41,893 nt of DNA from Lachnospiraceae bacterium (GTDB lineage: Bacteria; Bacillota; Clostridia; Lachnospirales; Lachnospiraceae). Position numbers and translations under genes: made by a program. The notes beneath the pieces are model-generated. The model searched no databases and had not been told where the DNA came from. It saw only the letters and a list, made by a program, of their open reading frames with translations. Of this stretch, positions 1 to 7,605 are shown piece after piece (positions within the stretch are counted from its first letter, which is position 1; the number at the start of each line of letters is the position of its first letter). The stretch spans positions 1 through 41,893 of the forward strand of contig JAGADU010000143.1 of NCBI GenBank assembly GCA_017613435.1, read 5' to 3'.

Positions 1-2
1 GA

Positions 3-770
3 AAGGGAGCTTTGGATCATTACGATACGATTTTTCTTCCCAATAAAACTCAAAAAGAAGAGATTCTTGAGTGTGAGGAAAAATATAATTTAAATAAGAA
101 AAATCTTGTTGAATGCGGTTATTTTATTCTCGATGATATGATTGAAGCTTATGAAAATAAAAAAATATCTTCTGCATCCAAAGATAAAAAGACGATTCTT
201 ATTGCTCCTTCGTGGCAGGAGGACAATATTGTTGACAATTGCCTGGATGAATTGTTGGATATTTTATGCAATTCGGATTATCATATTATTATCCGTCCTC
301 ATCCGCAGCATGTTCGTCATAAAAGAGATATGCTTGAAAAACTGAAAATAAAACACGAAAATAATCCAAATGTGGAAGTTCAGCTTGATTTTTCACCGAC
401 TGACACTGTTTGGAAAGCGGATATTCTGATAACGGACTGGTCGGACATATCCATGGAGTATGCGTTTTGTACCAATAAACCCGTTCTTTTCATCAATACT
501 CCGATGAAAATTCAGAATCCCGATTATAAGGAAATAGATATTGTTCCTATTAATATAAAGATCAGAGATTCTCTTGGGCAATCCGTGGATTTGGATAATC
601 TTGACAAGGTTTTGGAAATTATTGATAATCTAATAAACAAATCGGATTATTATGCCGAAACCATCGATGAATTCAAAAAAGAACAGGTATATAATATAGG
701 ACACAGCGCCGAAGTCGGCGGAAGATATATTATTGAGAGACTTTTGGAAAGGACGAGAAACAAATCATGA
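3..770 (+). CDS. CDP-glycerol glycerophosphotransferase-like protein, 5'-truncated
   Basis: This is the C-terminal part of a TagB/TagF-type enzyme, a family that transfers glycerol-phosphate from CDP-glycerol during teichoic acid or related surface polymer synthesis. The frame is open to the left window edge, so the TTG at 12 is probably internal. Family features seen are IIRPHPQH at about residues 95-102 and the segment ILITDWSDISMEYAF (about 136-150) followed by KPVLFINTP, matching the nucleotide-sugar binding half of the GT-B-like fold. The N-terminal acceptor-side half is missing. The stop overlaps the start of the next gene by 4 bases, so the two are coupled. The family call is firm; the exact polymer cannot be told. 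Confidence 0.8.
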   Translation, partial: KGALDHYDTIFLPNKTQKEEILECEEKYNLNKKNLVECGYFILDDMIEAYENKKISSASKDKKTILIAPSWQEDNIVDNCLDELLDILCNSDYHIIIRPHPQHVRHKRDMLEKLKIKHENNPNVEVQLDFSPTDTVWKADILITDWSDISMEYAFCTNKPVLFINTPMKIQNPDYKEIDIVPINIKIRDSLGQSVDLDNLDKVLEIIDNLINKSDYYAETIDEFKKEQVYNIGHSAEVGGRYIIERLLERTRNKS

Positions 771-964
771 GAGGCTTGCTATTGTATATTGACCCTTCTG
801 TTACAACGTATCTTATTCAGGCCATCGCAGGCGCAGCCATAGCAGTGGGTGCGGGGCTTGCCATTTATTTCAGAAGCGCCAGAAAAAAAATAAACGACAG
901 ACTCGGAATCGATGAGAACAGGAATAAAGAAGTCGAATCCGAAGATATAGAATTTAAAGAATAA
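767..964 (+). CDS. Small single-pass membrane protein
   Basis: This encodes a 65-residue protein with one membrane segment (about residues 12-35, rich in Ala, Gly and Ile), a short basic patch (RSARKK) and an acidic C-terminal tail. The start ATG overlaps the upstream stop in an ATGA arrangement, which argues that it is translated and coupled to the glycerophosphotransferase-like gene. The N-terminal motif YIDPSVTTYLIQ looks like a conserved lumen-facing or membrane-entry motif, and I recall similar short proteins beside surface-polysaccharide genes in Clostridia. No enzymatic residues are apparent. It may be an accessory subunit of the neighbouring membrane machinery; that is inference from position only. 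Confidence 0.6.
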   Translation: MRGLLLYIDPSVTTYLIQAIAGAAIAVGAGLAIYFRSARKKINDRLGIDENRNKEVESEDIEFKE

Positions 965-989
965 AAAAGGAACGATTAAAATTATCAAT

Positions 990-2402
990 ATGACTGCCCG
1001 CACTACGGAAAGCAATAAATTATTAAATTTCCTAAAATCCGATAAAATTCTGTTCTTATATAATCTTTTTTGGATTATATACTGGATTTATATTTCACGT
1101 AACATTCCTTATCTTTCCGATGATTGGAATTGGGGCTCGGGGGACGGTTTGAAGCAATTTTTCGGAATGAGTGTCAATTCCAGGATTTGCGGAAACGCTT
1201 TGGCGCTTGTTTTATGCAGGTTCCCTATACTTAAAACATTAATTATCGGGATATCGATTTGGCTATATATTTATCTTTGCGTCAAATTCGTAAATCTTGT
1301 TTGCGTAAATTCCGCAAATTACATATTTTCCCATTTGATTATATCTTTGCTTTTTTTTACGATAAATCACGAATTGTGGTCACAAACTTTCGGATGGGTT
1401 TCAGGATTTTGCAATTATGTTACTTCTTCGATTTGTCTGATTCTCTATCTGATTATCGTATTCGAATTGTTTTCGAATAAGAGAATATCTGTTTTAAATA
1501 ACAGGTTTCTGACTTGTATTTTGCTGTTTTTATTTTCTGTTTCGAAAATGCTTTTTCTTGAAAATATAGCCGCTTTATTTTTGGGTACGACGGTTTTGCT
1601 TACCGTTTTAAACATAAAGAAAATTAAAGATGTATTATTTGAATTAATCGCCGTTTTTGCCGGAGAAGCAGTCGGTTTCTTTTTAATGTTCTTTAATAAA
1701 ATATATTTGGATCTTTTTGCTTCAGGCAGCATGATAGGGGGCATGGGAGATCGGGCTTTCACCTTTACGCCGTATGACAATTTAGGGGATAAAATATCAG
1801 CCTTAATTAAAAATCTGATTTTTGTTTATGTTGAAGTATTCGAATACAATTATGTTTTGATACTTGTTTTGATGGTTGTATCGGTGATTGTATTTTATGT
1901 ATACAAGAAAAAACAGCTGAATGATTTTTCTTTTGCCAAGAAGATAATATATTTATTGTTGTTTTCACTGGCCGGTCTTTCGGTTTTTGTTTTTGTACAG
2001 GTTTGGGGACCGAGAATATACATCCATTTATTTACCGTATTATTGATTTCCGTCTGTATTCTTGCAGACAAAATATATGTTCTTGTCTCGGATTTTTGTA
2101 TTAAAAACGGGAAAAAAGTTCTGTGCCTTTTATATATCTTTCCTGTTTTGGGCGTTCTGGCTTTGGGTGCAATCTATGTTAAAGATTATGCGTATATCGG
2201 TAAAACGGAAAAAAGAATAATCAAAGAAATAGAAAACTATAATTCGTCTGATGAAGAAACTCTTTATCTTCCCCGTTATAAAGATAAAATAAGTCAAAAA
2301 TATCTTTGGAGGGCGAATGATTTCAATAACGAATATCTGGAATATTATTTTAAAGAATTTTATAATATTTCCGAAGACACCGAAATAATTTTTTACGATT
2401 GA
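990..2402 (+). CDS. Polytopic membrane protein, DUF6056-like
   Basis: This is a 470-residue protein with roughly ten hydrophobic membrane segments and a short soluble C-terminal tail of about 70 residues. The motif YLSDDWNWG near residue 40 lies just after the first membrane helix. Paired acidic residues in the first extracytoplasmic loop are typical of GT-C-like membrane glycosyltransferases and DUF6056-type proteins. It sits between the glycerophosphotransferase-like gene and another polytopic protein, so a role in building or modifying a surface polymer is likely but unproven. The ATG at 990 has only a distant AAAGGA-like ribosome site (about 17 bases upstream), so the start is less certain than the frame. 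Confidence 0.6.
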   Translation: MTARTTESNKLLNFLKSDKILFLYNLFWIIYWIYISRNIPYLSDDWNWGSGDGLKQFFGMSVNSRICGNALALVLCRFPILKTLIIGISIWLYIYLCVKFVNLVCVNSANYIFSHLIISLLFFTINHELWSQTFGWVSGFCNYVTSSICLILYLIIVFELFSNKRISVLNNRFLTCILLFLFSVSKMLFLENIAALFLGTTVLLTVLNIKKIKDVLFELIAVFAGEAVGFFLMFFNKIYLDLFASGSMIGGMGDRAFTFTPYDNLGDKISALIKNLIFVYVEVFEYNYVLILVLMVVSVIVFYVYKKKQLNDFSFAKKIIYLLLFSLAGLSVFVFVQVWGPRIYIHLFTVLLISVCILADKIYVLVSDFCIKNGKKVLCLLYIFPVLGVLALGAIYVKDYAYIGKTEKRIIKEIENYNSSDEETLYLPRYKDKISQKYLWRANDFNNEYLEYYFKEFYNISEDTEIIFYD

Positions 2403-2448
2403 TATTGTTTGAATCGGATATTTCAATATTTTTTAAGGATTATATCTT

Positions 2449-4053
2449 ATGGAAAAAATTTTAAAGAACTTTGTTTTTGACAAAAATTACAAAAAAAGAG
2501 CAATTGCTTCCGCAGTAATATCGATATTTCTTTCGCTTTTCTCGGTTATCGGACAACAGATTGAAACCGACGGGAGATTAAAGATAGATTTTATTTCGAT
2601 TCTTTTGTTTATTGCTTTTTTTATTATTTATTTTGTTATTGCTTTTTCGGCATATTTTCTTTTTGATAATATGTTAATCAAAAACAGATTGCTGAAATTT
2701 AACGATTATGCCCTGTTTTTTATTTCATCGGGCTTTCTTTTTGTCGTATATTTCATATTTTTGCTCGGCGTATATCCGGGAATACTTGCCTACGATGCCG
2801 ACAGCCAGTTTCTGATGTACGAATATAAAATGATAACCGAACACCATCCCGTTATTCATACTTTGCTTTTCGGATATATGGTCGACAGTTATTCGTATAT
2901 GGATAATTACAATTTAGGCGCATTTGCTTATTCCGTTATACAGATAATATTGATGGCGTTCGGATTTTCGTTTGTTACCGTATATGTTTATAAAAAACTG
3001 AAAAATTACATCTTTTGGATATTGTCGATTTTGTTCTATGCGTTTTTCCCTACGATTTTGCTTCAGGTATTATCTGCGACAAAAGACAGCATGTTTCTGG
3101 CTTTTATGATGGTAACTGTTGTTTTATCGCTTGTTTTGATAGATTATTCAGAGAAGTTTTTTGATAATAAATTATTGGTTTTTCTTTGGGTTATCGCATT
3201 TGTTTTTATGCTGATACTAAGAAACAATTGTATGTATGCGTCGCCTTTTCTGGCCGTCGGTTTGCTTATTTTTGCAAAAAAACGCAGGAAACAGACCTTG
3301 ATTTTGCTTGTAGTTGCATTCGCCCTCTTTTTGATTTATAAGGAAATGGTTGTTCCTTCGATAGTTTACAAAAAAGTCGATTCCAGGGAAAAATTGTCGG
3401 TTCCCGTTCAGCAGCTCGACAGAATATACAACAGCGAAGACGGTGATTTAACCGTTGAAGAGGAGATTATAATCGAGAATCTTCTTGATGACGGTATATA
3501 TTTTTATTATCCGAGAATTTCCGATTATCCTAAGGCTTTTATGGATATCGATTATTATAACGAAAATAAATCCGGAATTCATAAAGCATATTTAAAGATT
3601 ATTTCCAAAAATCCCAAAATTGCAGTCGAATCGTTTTTGGAAAACACGCTCGGATTCTGGTATCCATACAGTACGCTGGCTCTTTATCCCGACGGAAAAG
3701 GAGGGTACTGGCCCGTTAAATGTTGGGAACCCTGGTTTTTTGAATCAAAGATTCCTTTTATTTTGAACTATCTTGAAATATTCGGCGAAAGCAATTTTAT
3801 CAAGAACAACGATTTAGCCAAAACATTCTTATATCCGGGATCGTTTTTCTATTTGTTTGCAATAATGTTCGGCTATGCAATTTACAAAAAGAAAACCTCT
3901 TACAATGTAGTTTTCCTTTATACTTTTATGCTTTTGGGAACATATTTCCTCGGCCCGGTTGCGCTTGTAAGATATGCGATATATCTTTATGCTTTCGTGC
4001 CTCTTTATTTTGCGCTCGTTTCCAAAGCAAAATCGAAAAATACCGAATTATAA
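2449..4053 (+). CDS. Polytopic membrane protein, DUF6020-like
   Basis: This is a 534-residue protein with about ten to twelve membrane helices. After the third helix comes GVYPGILAYDADSQ followed by EHHPVIHTLLFGY, an arrangement of a Tyr-Asp-rich loop and a His-His-Pro loop that I associate with DUF6020 membrane proteins, distant relatives of lipid-linked GT-C glycosyltransferases. A large extracytoplasmic loop (about residues 300-420) contains a Trp/Tyr/Pro-rich segment (GFWYPYSTLALYPDGKGGYW) of the kind that binds glycans. A likely job is transfer or handling of a lipid-linked sugar in the same polymer pathway; this is inference. There is a spaced AAGGATT-type ribosome site before the ATG. 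Confidence 0.6.
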   Translation: MEKILKNFVFDKNYKKRAIASAVISIFLSLFSVIGQQIETDGRLKIDFISILLFIAFFIIYFVIAFSAYFLFDNMLIKNRLLKFNDYALFFISSGFLFVVYFIFLLGVYPGILAYDADSQFLMYEYKMITEHHPVIHTLLFGYMVDSYSYMDNYNLGAFAYSVIQIILMAFGFSFVTVYVYKKLKNYIFWILSILFYAFFPTILLQVLSATKDSMFLAFMMVTVVLSLVLIDYSEKFFDNKLLVFLWVIAFVFMLILRNNCMYASPFLAVGLLIFAKKRRKQTLILLVVAFALFLIYKEMVVPSIVYKKVDSREKLSVPVQQLDRIYNSEDGDLTVEEEIIIENLLDDGIYFYYPRISDYPKAFMDIDYYNENKSGIHKAYLKIISKNPKIAVESFLENTLGFWYPYSTLALYPDGKGGYWPVKCWEPWFFESKIPFILNYLEIFGESNFIKNNDLAKTFLYPGSFFYLFAIMFGYAIYKKKTSYNVVFLYTFMLLGTYFLGPVALVRYAIYLYAFVPLYFALVSKAKSKNTEL

Positions 4054-4094
4054 AAAATTTGATTTGTTTTCATCAAAGTTTCGCCGAAGCGGAT

Positions 4095-4123
4095 TTGATT
4101 GAGAATGAATTATGTAGTAAAAT
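4095..4123 (+). promoter_or_regulatory. Putative sigma-A promoter before the small basic gene
   Basis: TTGATT (4095-4100) and TAAAAT (4118-4123) are 17 bases apart. The expected start is near 4130, about 30 bases before the ATG at 4161. Confidence 0.45.
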
Positions 4124-4160
4124 AATAACAGTTTAAATATTTTATTATTAGGCATTCATT

Positions 4161-4457
4161 ATGATTAGATTTCTGAAAACCGTAAAAAGCATATATCGTT
4201 TGATTAACAATCCGGTTTCGCGTTTTATTTTTAAAACCGTTTTTCTTTCTATGGCTTTTTTGGGAAAATGGTTTTTCATAATCGTTGTCGGACCGATAAG
4301 CTTCTTTGTGCTTAAAGTTTCGTTTCGTCACGCTTTGACCAAGACCTTCCCGAAAATGATGAAAAAATATTTTACTGTCACTTTCCCGAAGATTTTGAAA
4401 ACGAAATTAAGCAAAACCTATCCCGTAAATCTGATATCGTCTTTTATTCAAAAATAA
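4161..4457 (+). CDS. Small basic protein of unknown function
   Basis: I do not recognise this 98-residue, Lys- and Phe-rich protein. One or two hydrophobic stretches (about residues 22-58) are followed by a strongly basic C-terminal part in which TFPKMMKKYF and TFPKILKTKL repeat a TFPK-x-x-K pattern. It may be a membrane-associated amphipathic protein. Support for a real gene is indirect: a good promoter-like sequence lies just upstream and a perfect terminator hairpin begins seven bases after the stop. The ribosome site is weak. It separates the polysaccharide-type genes from topA and appears to be transcribed alone. Confidence 0.5.
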   Translation: MIRFLKTVKSIYRLINNPVSRFIFKTVFLSMAFLGKWFFIIVVGPISFFVLKVSFRHALTKTFPKMMKKYFTVTFPKILKTKLSKTYPVNLISSFIQK

Positions 4458-4463
4458 AAATTT

Positions 4464-4498
4464 GCGATTATTCCCCATGGAATAATCGCTGTTTTTTT
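4464..4498 (+). terminator. Rho-independent terminator
   Basis: A perfect 11-bp stem (4464-4474 with 4479-4489) with a CCAT loop is followed by TG and seven T residues. It ends the 4161-4457 unit. Confidence 0.9.
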
Positions 4499-4532
4499 AT
4501 TTGAAAAATTCCAGTGTTTATAAATTTTTTAC

Positions 4533-4561
4533 TTGTCAAATCATATTTTTTAGTGTAAATT
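4533..4561 (+). promoter_or_regulatory. Possible topA promoter 1
   Basis: TTGTCA (4533-4538) and TAAATT (4556-4561) are 17 bases apart, between the upstream terminator and topA. It is a moderate match to the sigma-A consensus. Confidence 0.35.
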
Positions 4562-4662
4562 CATTTATTGTGTAATATTGTACAGAGGAATCGTTCGGTT
4601 TTTTTCTTCTTATATATATGCATTTTCGAATGAATTTACATTTTTTATTTCTATTTTGCGTA

Positions 4663-4668
4663 TATAAT
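4663..4668 (+). promoter_or_regulatory. Possible topA promoter 2 (-10 box)
   Basis: A perfect TATAAT would start a 5' leader of about 40 bases before topA. I see no good -35 box at the right distance; TTTACA at 4635 is 22 bases away. Confidence 0.35.
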
Positions 4669-4715
4669 TCGAAGGCCGGACAAATATTTCGGATAATTTG
4701 TGAATGGAGTTTTTT

Positions 4716-6764
4716 ATGGCAAAATATCTCGTGATTGTGGAATCACCCGCAAAAGTAAAAACAATTAAAAAGTTTCTGGGTTCGAACTATGAAGTTGTGG
4801 CTTCTCAGGGACATGTCAGAGATATGCCCAAAAGTCAGCTCGGATTCGATGAGAATTTTGACCCCAAATATATAACCATCAGAGGAAAGGGAGACGTGCT
4901 TTCGACATTAAGAAAAGAAGTGAAGAAAGCGGACAAGATTTATCTTGCGACCGACCCTGACCGTGAAGGAGAAGCAATCAGCTGGCATCTTTACGAAGCC
5001 CTGAATTTAAAAGAAAAGAAAGTTTCGAGGATTACATTTAACGAAATCACGCAAAATGCCGTCAAAGAAGCTTTAAAGAATCCCCGCGACATAGACATGA
5101 ATCTCGTTGATGCACAGCAGACGCGCCGTGTGCTCGACAGAATGGTGGGATACAGAATTTCTCCCCTTCTTTGGGCGAAGATCAAAAGAGGTCTTTCCGC
5201 GGGAAGAGTGCAGTCCGTTACTTTAAAGATGATTTGCGACAGAGAAAACGAAATAAATGCTTTTATCGCCAAGGAATACTGGTCGCTTGATGCCGTACTT
5301 AACATTGAAGGCGAAAAAAAGCCCCTTGTTGCGTCATTTTACGGTAAGGGTGATGAGAAACTCGAATTAACCGATAAAACGCAGGTAGAGGGCATTAAAA
5401 AGGATTTAAAGGGTGCTCAGTTCAAGGTTTCGGAAGTAAAAACTGGCAGCCGTAAGAAAAATTCGCCCCTTCCCTTCACTACATCGACTCTTCAGCAGGA
5501 AGCGAGCAAAGTGCTCGGATTCTCCACTCAAAAGACCATGCGTATCGCACAAAGTCTCTATGAAGGCGTAAATGTAGGAAAGAGCACCGTCGGCGTTATC
5601 ACATACCTTCGTACCGATTCCACCAGAGTTTCGGATGAAGCCGTTAAATCAGCAAAAGAATTTATCACCAAAAAATTCGGTGCGGAATTCAACAATCCCG
5701 CAGAGCAGAGCAAGGGCTCCGGCAAAAAGATACAGGATGCTCACGAGGCCATCAGACCCACAGATCTTTTAAGAAGCCCGGAAATGATGAAGGAATACCT
5801 CGGAAGAGACGAGTTAAGACTCTACACTCTTATTTACAAGAGATTCCTTGCTTCGAGAATGGCACCCTGCGTATTTGATACGGTATCCACAAAGATTTCT
5901 GCAAAAGATTATTCCTTCAGGGTATGCGCATCCAAAGTTTCGTTTGAAGGCTACAGAGCCGTTTATACTTCGGACGATGACGAAAAGGACGAAAAGAACG
6001 CTCTTGTAAACAAACTCGACAAAAAGAGCAAACTTACGCTTGATAAACTCGAAGGCGAACAGCATTTCACACAACCGCCCGCACATTTTACGGAAGCGGG
6101 TCTCGTAAAAGCGATGGAAGAGCAGGGTATCGGACGTCCTTCCACATATGCGCCAACAATCACGACGATTATGGCACGTCATTATGTAGTTAAGGAAAAC
6201 AAGAATCTCTATGTATCCGAACTCGGCGAAGTCGTAAACAAAATGATGGAAGACGCTTTCCCCACTATTGTAGACGTAAGTTTTACCGCAAATATGGAAG
6301 CGCTTCTCGATGCAATAGAAGAAGGCAATGTTCAGTGGAAAACCGTCGTTGCAAACTTCTATCCCGATCTTGACGAAGCCGTAAACAAAGCCACAAAGGA
6401 ACTTGAGCATGTTAAGGTTCAGGACGAAGAGAGCGATGAAATCTGCGAACTTTGCGGCAGAAAAATGGTATTTAAATTCGGACCCCACGGCAAGTTTTTG
6501 GCATGCCCCGGTTTCCCCGAATGCCGCAATACCAAATCATTCCTCGAAAAAATCGGTGTTTCCTGTCCCAAATGCGGAAAGGATATCGTAATAAGAAAGA
6601 CCAAGAAAGGCAGAACCTATTACGGCTGCGAGGGCGCTCCCGAGTGCGATTACATGTCATGGCAGAGACCTCTTGCCGAGAAATGCCCCAAATGTTCGTA
6701 TCCGCTCACAAAGCGCGGAAACAAGAAGGTCTGCACCAAAGAAGGCTGCGATTATATTTCATAA
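4716..6764 (+). CDS. topA: DNA topoisomerase I
   Basis: This is a type IA topoisomerase that relaxes negative supercoils by a 5'-phosphotyrosine intermediate. I chose the ATG at 4716 (682 residues) because GGAG at 4706-4709 sits six bases before it; the ATG at 4704 overlaps that ribosome site. The Toprim domain shows LVIVESPAKVKTI and the metal-binding DPDREGE at residues 80-86. The catalytic tyrosine is Tyr297 in VITYLRTDS. The strand-passage gate includes PPAHFTEAGLVKAMEE. Three C-terminal four-cysteine zinc ribbons follow (CELCGRK...CPGFPEC, CPKCGKD...CEGAPEC, CPKCSYP...CTKEGC). The length is normal for Firmicutes. It has its own terminator, so it is not part of the flagellar operon. Confidence 0.97.
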   Translation: MAKYLVIVESPAKVKTIKKFLGSNYEVVASQGHVRDMPKSQLGFDENFDPKYITIRGKGDVLSTLRKEVKKADKIYLATDPDREGEAISWHLYEALNLKEKKVSRITFNEITQNAVKEALKNPRDIDMNLVDAQQTRRVLDRMVGYRISPLLWAKIKRGLSAGRVQSVTLKMICDRENEINAFIAKEYWSLDAVLNIEGEKKPLVASFYGKGDEKLELTDKTQVEGIKKDLKGAQFKVSEVKTGSRKKNSPLPFTTSTLQQEASKVLGFSTQKTMRIAQSLYEGVNVGKSTVGVITYLRTDSTRVSDEAVKSAKEFITKKFGAEFNNPAEQSKGSGKKIQDAHEAIRPTDLLRSPEMMKEYLGRDELRLYTLIYKRFLASRMAPCVFDTVSTKISAKDYSFRVCASKVSFEGYRAVYTSDDDEKDEKNALVNKLDKKSKLTLDKLEGEQHFTQPPAHFTEAGLVKAMEEQGIGRPSTYAPTITTIMARHYVVKENKNLYVSELGEVVNKMMEDAFPTIVDVSFTANMEALLDAIEEGNVQWKTVVANFYPDLDEAVNKATKELEHVKVQDEESDEICELCGRKMVFKFGPHGKFLACPGFPECRNTKSFLEKIGVSCPKCGKDIVIRKTKKGRTYYGCEGAPECDYMSWQRPLAEKCPKCSYPLTKRGNKKVCTKEGCDYIS

Positions 6765-6787
6765 TCTGATTGAAAATTTAAAATAAG

Positions 6788-6820
6788 ACCGTGAAGACAC
6801 TTGGTTTTCACGGTTTTTTT
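6788..6820 (+). terminator. topA terminator
   Basis: An 11-bp stem (6788-6798 with 6804-6814, including one G-U pair) with a five-base loop leads straight into seven T residues. Confidence 0.85.
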
Positions 6821-6842
6821 ATTTTTAATATGGTTTACATAT

Positions 6843-6868
6843 TAATTTTTTTGCTTTACATCCGATAA
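6843..6868 (+). promoter_or_regulatory. Sigma-28-like promoter
   Basis: TAAT (6843-6846), 14 bases, then TCCGATAA (6861-6868). Known sigma-28/sigma-D promoters read TAAA-N14-16-GCCGATAA, so the -10 matches 7 of 8 and the -35 matches 3 of 4. It would start RNA near 6876, ahead of the terminator-capped segment. Confidence 0.4.
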
Positions 6869-6875
6869 ATAGAGT

Positions 6876-6948
6876 AAGAACATAAAAGGCGCAAGGATGC
6901 GTAACAGGTAAAAGGACTTATGATTGTATAGGTTCTTTTATTTTTTTT
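6876..6948 (+). ncRNA. Putative small terminator-capped RNA between topA and flgB
   Basis: Downstream of the sigma-28-like promoter lies a 5-bp hairpin (6889-6893 with 6898-6902, AGGA loop). It is followed by a 12-bp stem (6909-6920 with 6929-6940, two G-U pairs, eight-base loop) and eight T residues. No ORF of meaningful size fits: there is only a three-codon ATG frame at 6920 after an AAAGGA. It could be a free small RNA of about 73 bases or an attenuated leader of the flagellar operon. It does not match any riboswitch class I know, including c-di-GMP types I and II. The terminator itself is the firmest part. Confidence 0.35.
6909..6948 (+). terminator. Terminator within the topA-flgB gap
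   Basis: A 12-bp stem (6909-6920 with 6929-6940) is followed by T at 6941-6948. topA already has its own terminator about 100 bases upstream, so this one ends a separate transcript. Confidence 0.75.
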
Positions 6949-6965
6949 ATCTTGAAATTTTATAT

Positions 6966-7016
6966 CCGACCGGACATGAAAAACCGCCCGAAACTACATC
7001 TTGTGGTCGGTTTTTT
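6966..7016 (+). promoter_or_regulatory. Alternative hairpins, terminator-like
   Basis: AAAAACCG plus CC (6979-6989, one mismatch) can pair with 7005-7015, and T continues to 7016, giving a terminator-like hairpin. The same right arm (GGTCGG, 7005-7010) can instead pair perfectly with CCGACC at 6966-6971. The two foldings exclude each other. Confidence 0.35.
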
Positions 7017-7111
7017 CGAAAAATTGACCCAAAACAGACGCATCCGACATTTTATTTAGTGTTTAACCTTTATATTTGACACAATATGAGGTAGTTTTTT
7101 TGTAAAATTAC

Positions 7112-7139
7112 TTGTGTTTTTATACAGGTTTTGTATAAT
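7112..7139 (+). promoter_or_regulatory. flgB operon promoter
   Basis: A perfect TATAAT (7134-7139) lies 16 bases after TTGTGT (7112-7117). The predicted start is near 7146, leaving a leader of about 55 bases before flgB. A second -35-like TTGACA at 7076-7081 has no -10 at a normal distance. A dyad TTATAC-N7-GTATAA (7120-7138) overlaps the -10 box and could be an operator. Confidence 0.5.
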
Positions 7140-7201
7140 TAAATAAGGTGGGTAAAGTGTGCCTATTTTGTGTATGCAAATGTCAGAATAAGGAGGCGTA
7201 C

Positions 7202-7594
7202 ATGATTAACACGAGCAATTTTGATTATATTAACGTACTGGATAAAGCAGCGGACGGAGCGTGGCTTCGAAACGAGGCTATCAGTAACAATATCGCAAAT
7301 GCTACCACACCCAATTACAAGAGACAGGACGTGGCTTTTGAAGAAGCGCTGAGAGCTTCGATTCTCGGGGCAACGGAAGGGAGCCTTGACAAAAAAGTTC
7401 ACAATGCCGATCTTTCCACCGTCCGTCCGAGGGTTTTCACAGATTCCGGACTGGTAAGCTACAGACTCGACGGCAATAATGTCGATCCCGAAAACGAAAA
7501 CATTCAGCTTGCCAAGAACCAGCTTTATTATCAGGGAATTATGAGCGGTATCGATCACGAATTCGACACCATGAGAACCGCTATGGGCAAGTAA
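7202..7594 (+). CDS. flgB: Flagellar proximal rod protein FlgB
   Basis: This is a 130-residue rod subunit, exported by the flagellar type III apparatus, that forms the part of the rod next to the MS ring. The frame extends upstream to a GTG at 7148, but the strong AAGGAGG at 7190-7196 places the start at the ATG at 7202. The N-terminal rod/hook motif is visible as AISNNIANATTPNYKRQDV (about residues 26-44), and the amphipathic C-terminal helix ends in DHEFDTMRTAMGK. Length fits the family. It opens the flagellar operon and is followed 11 bases later by flgC. Confidence 0.95.
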   Translation: MINTSNFDYINVLDKAADGAWLRNEAISNNIANATTPNYKRQDVAFEEALRASILGATEGSLDKKVHNADLSTVRPRVFTDSGLVSYRLDGNNVDPENENIQLAKNQLYYQGIMSGIDHEFDTMRTAMGK

Positions 7595-7605
7595 GGAGGT
7601 AAATT

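Noticed and set aside
5814..6488. Antisense frame of 224 codons opposite topA
   Set aside because: It lies wholly within topA, has a Cys/Phe-rich composition typical of a reverse reading, and shows no ribosome site.
6876..6948. c-di-GMP riboswitch in front of flgB
   Set aside because: Some Clostridia have one here, but the conserved GCAAA core and tetraloop-receptor pattern of type I, and the type II consensus, are not visible.
7076..7108. TTGACA with TAAAAT as a flgB promoter
   Set aside because: The boxes are 21 bases apart, which is too long for sigma-A; the downstream TATAAT at 7134 is a better candidate.
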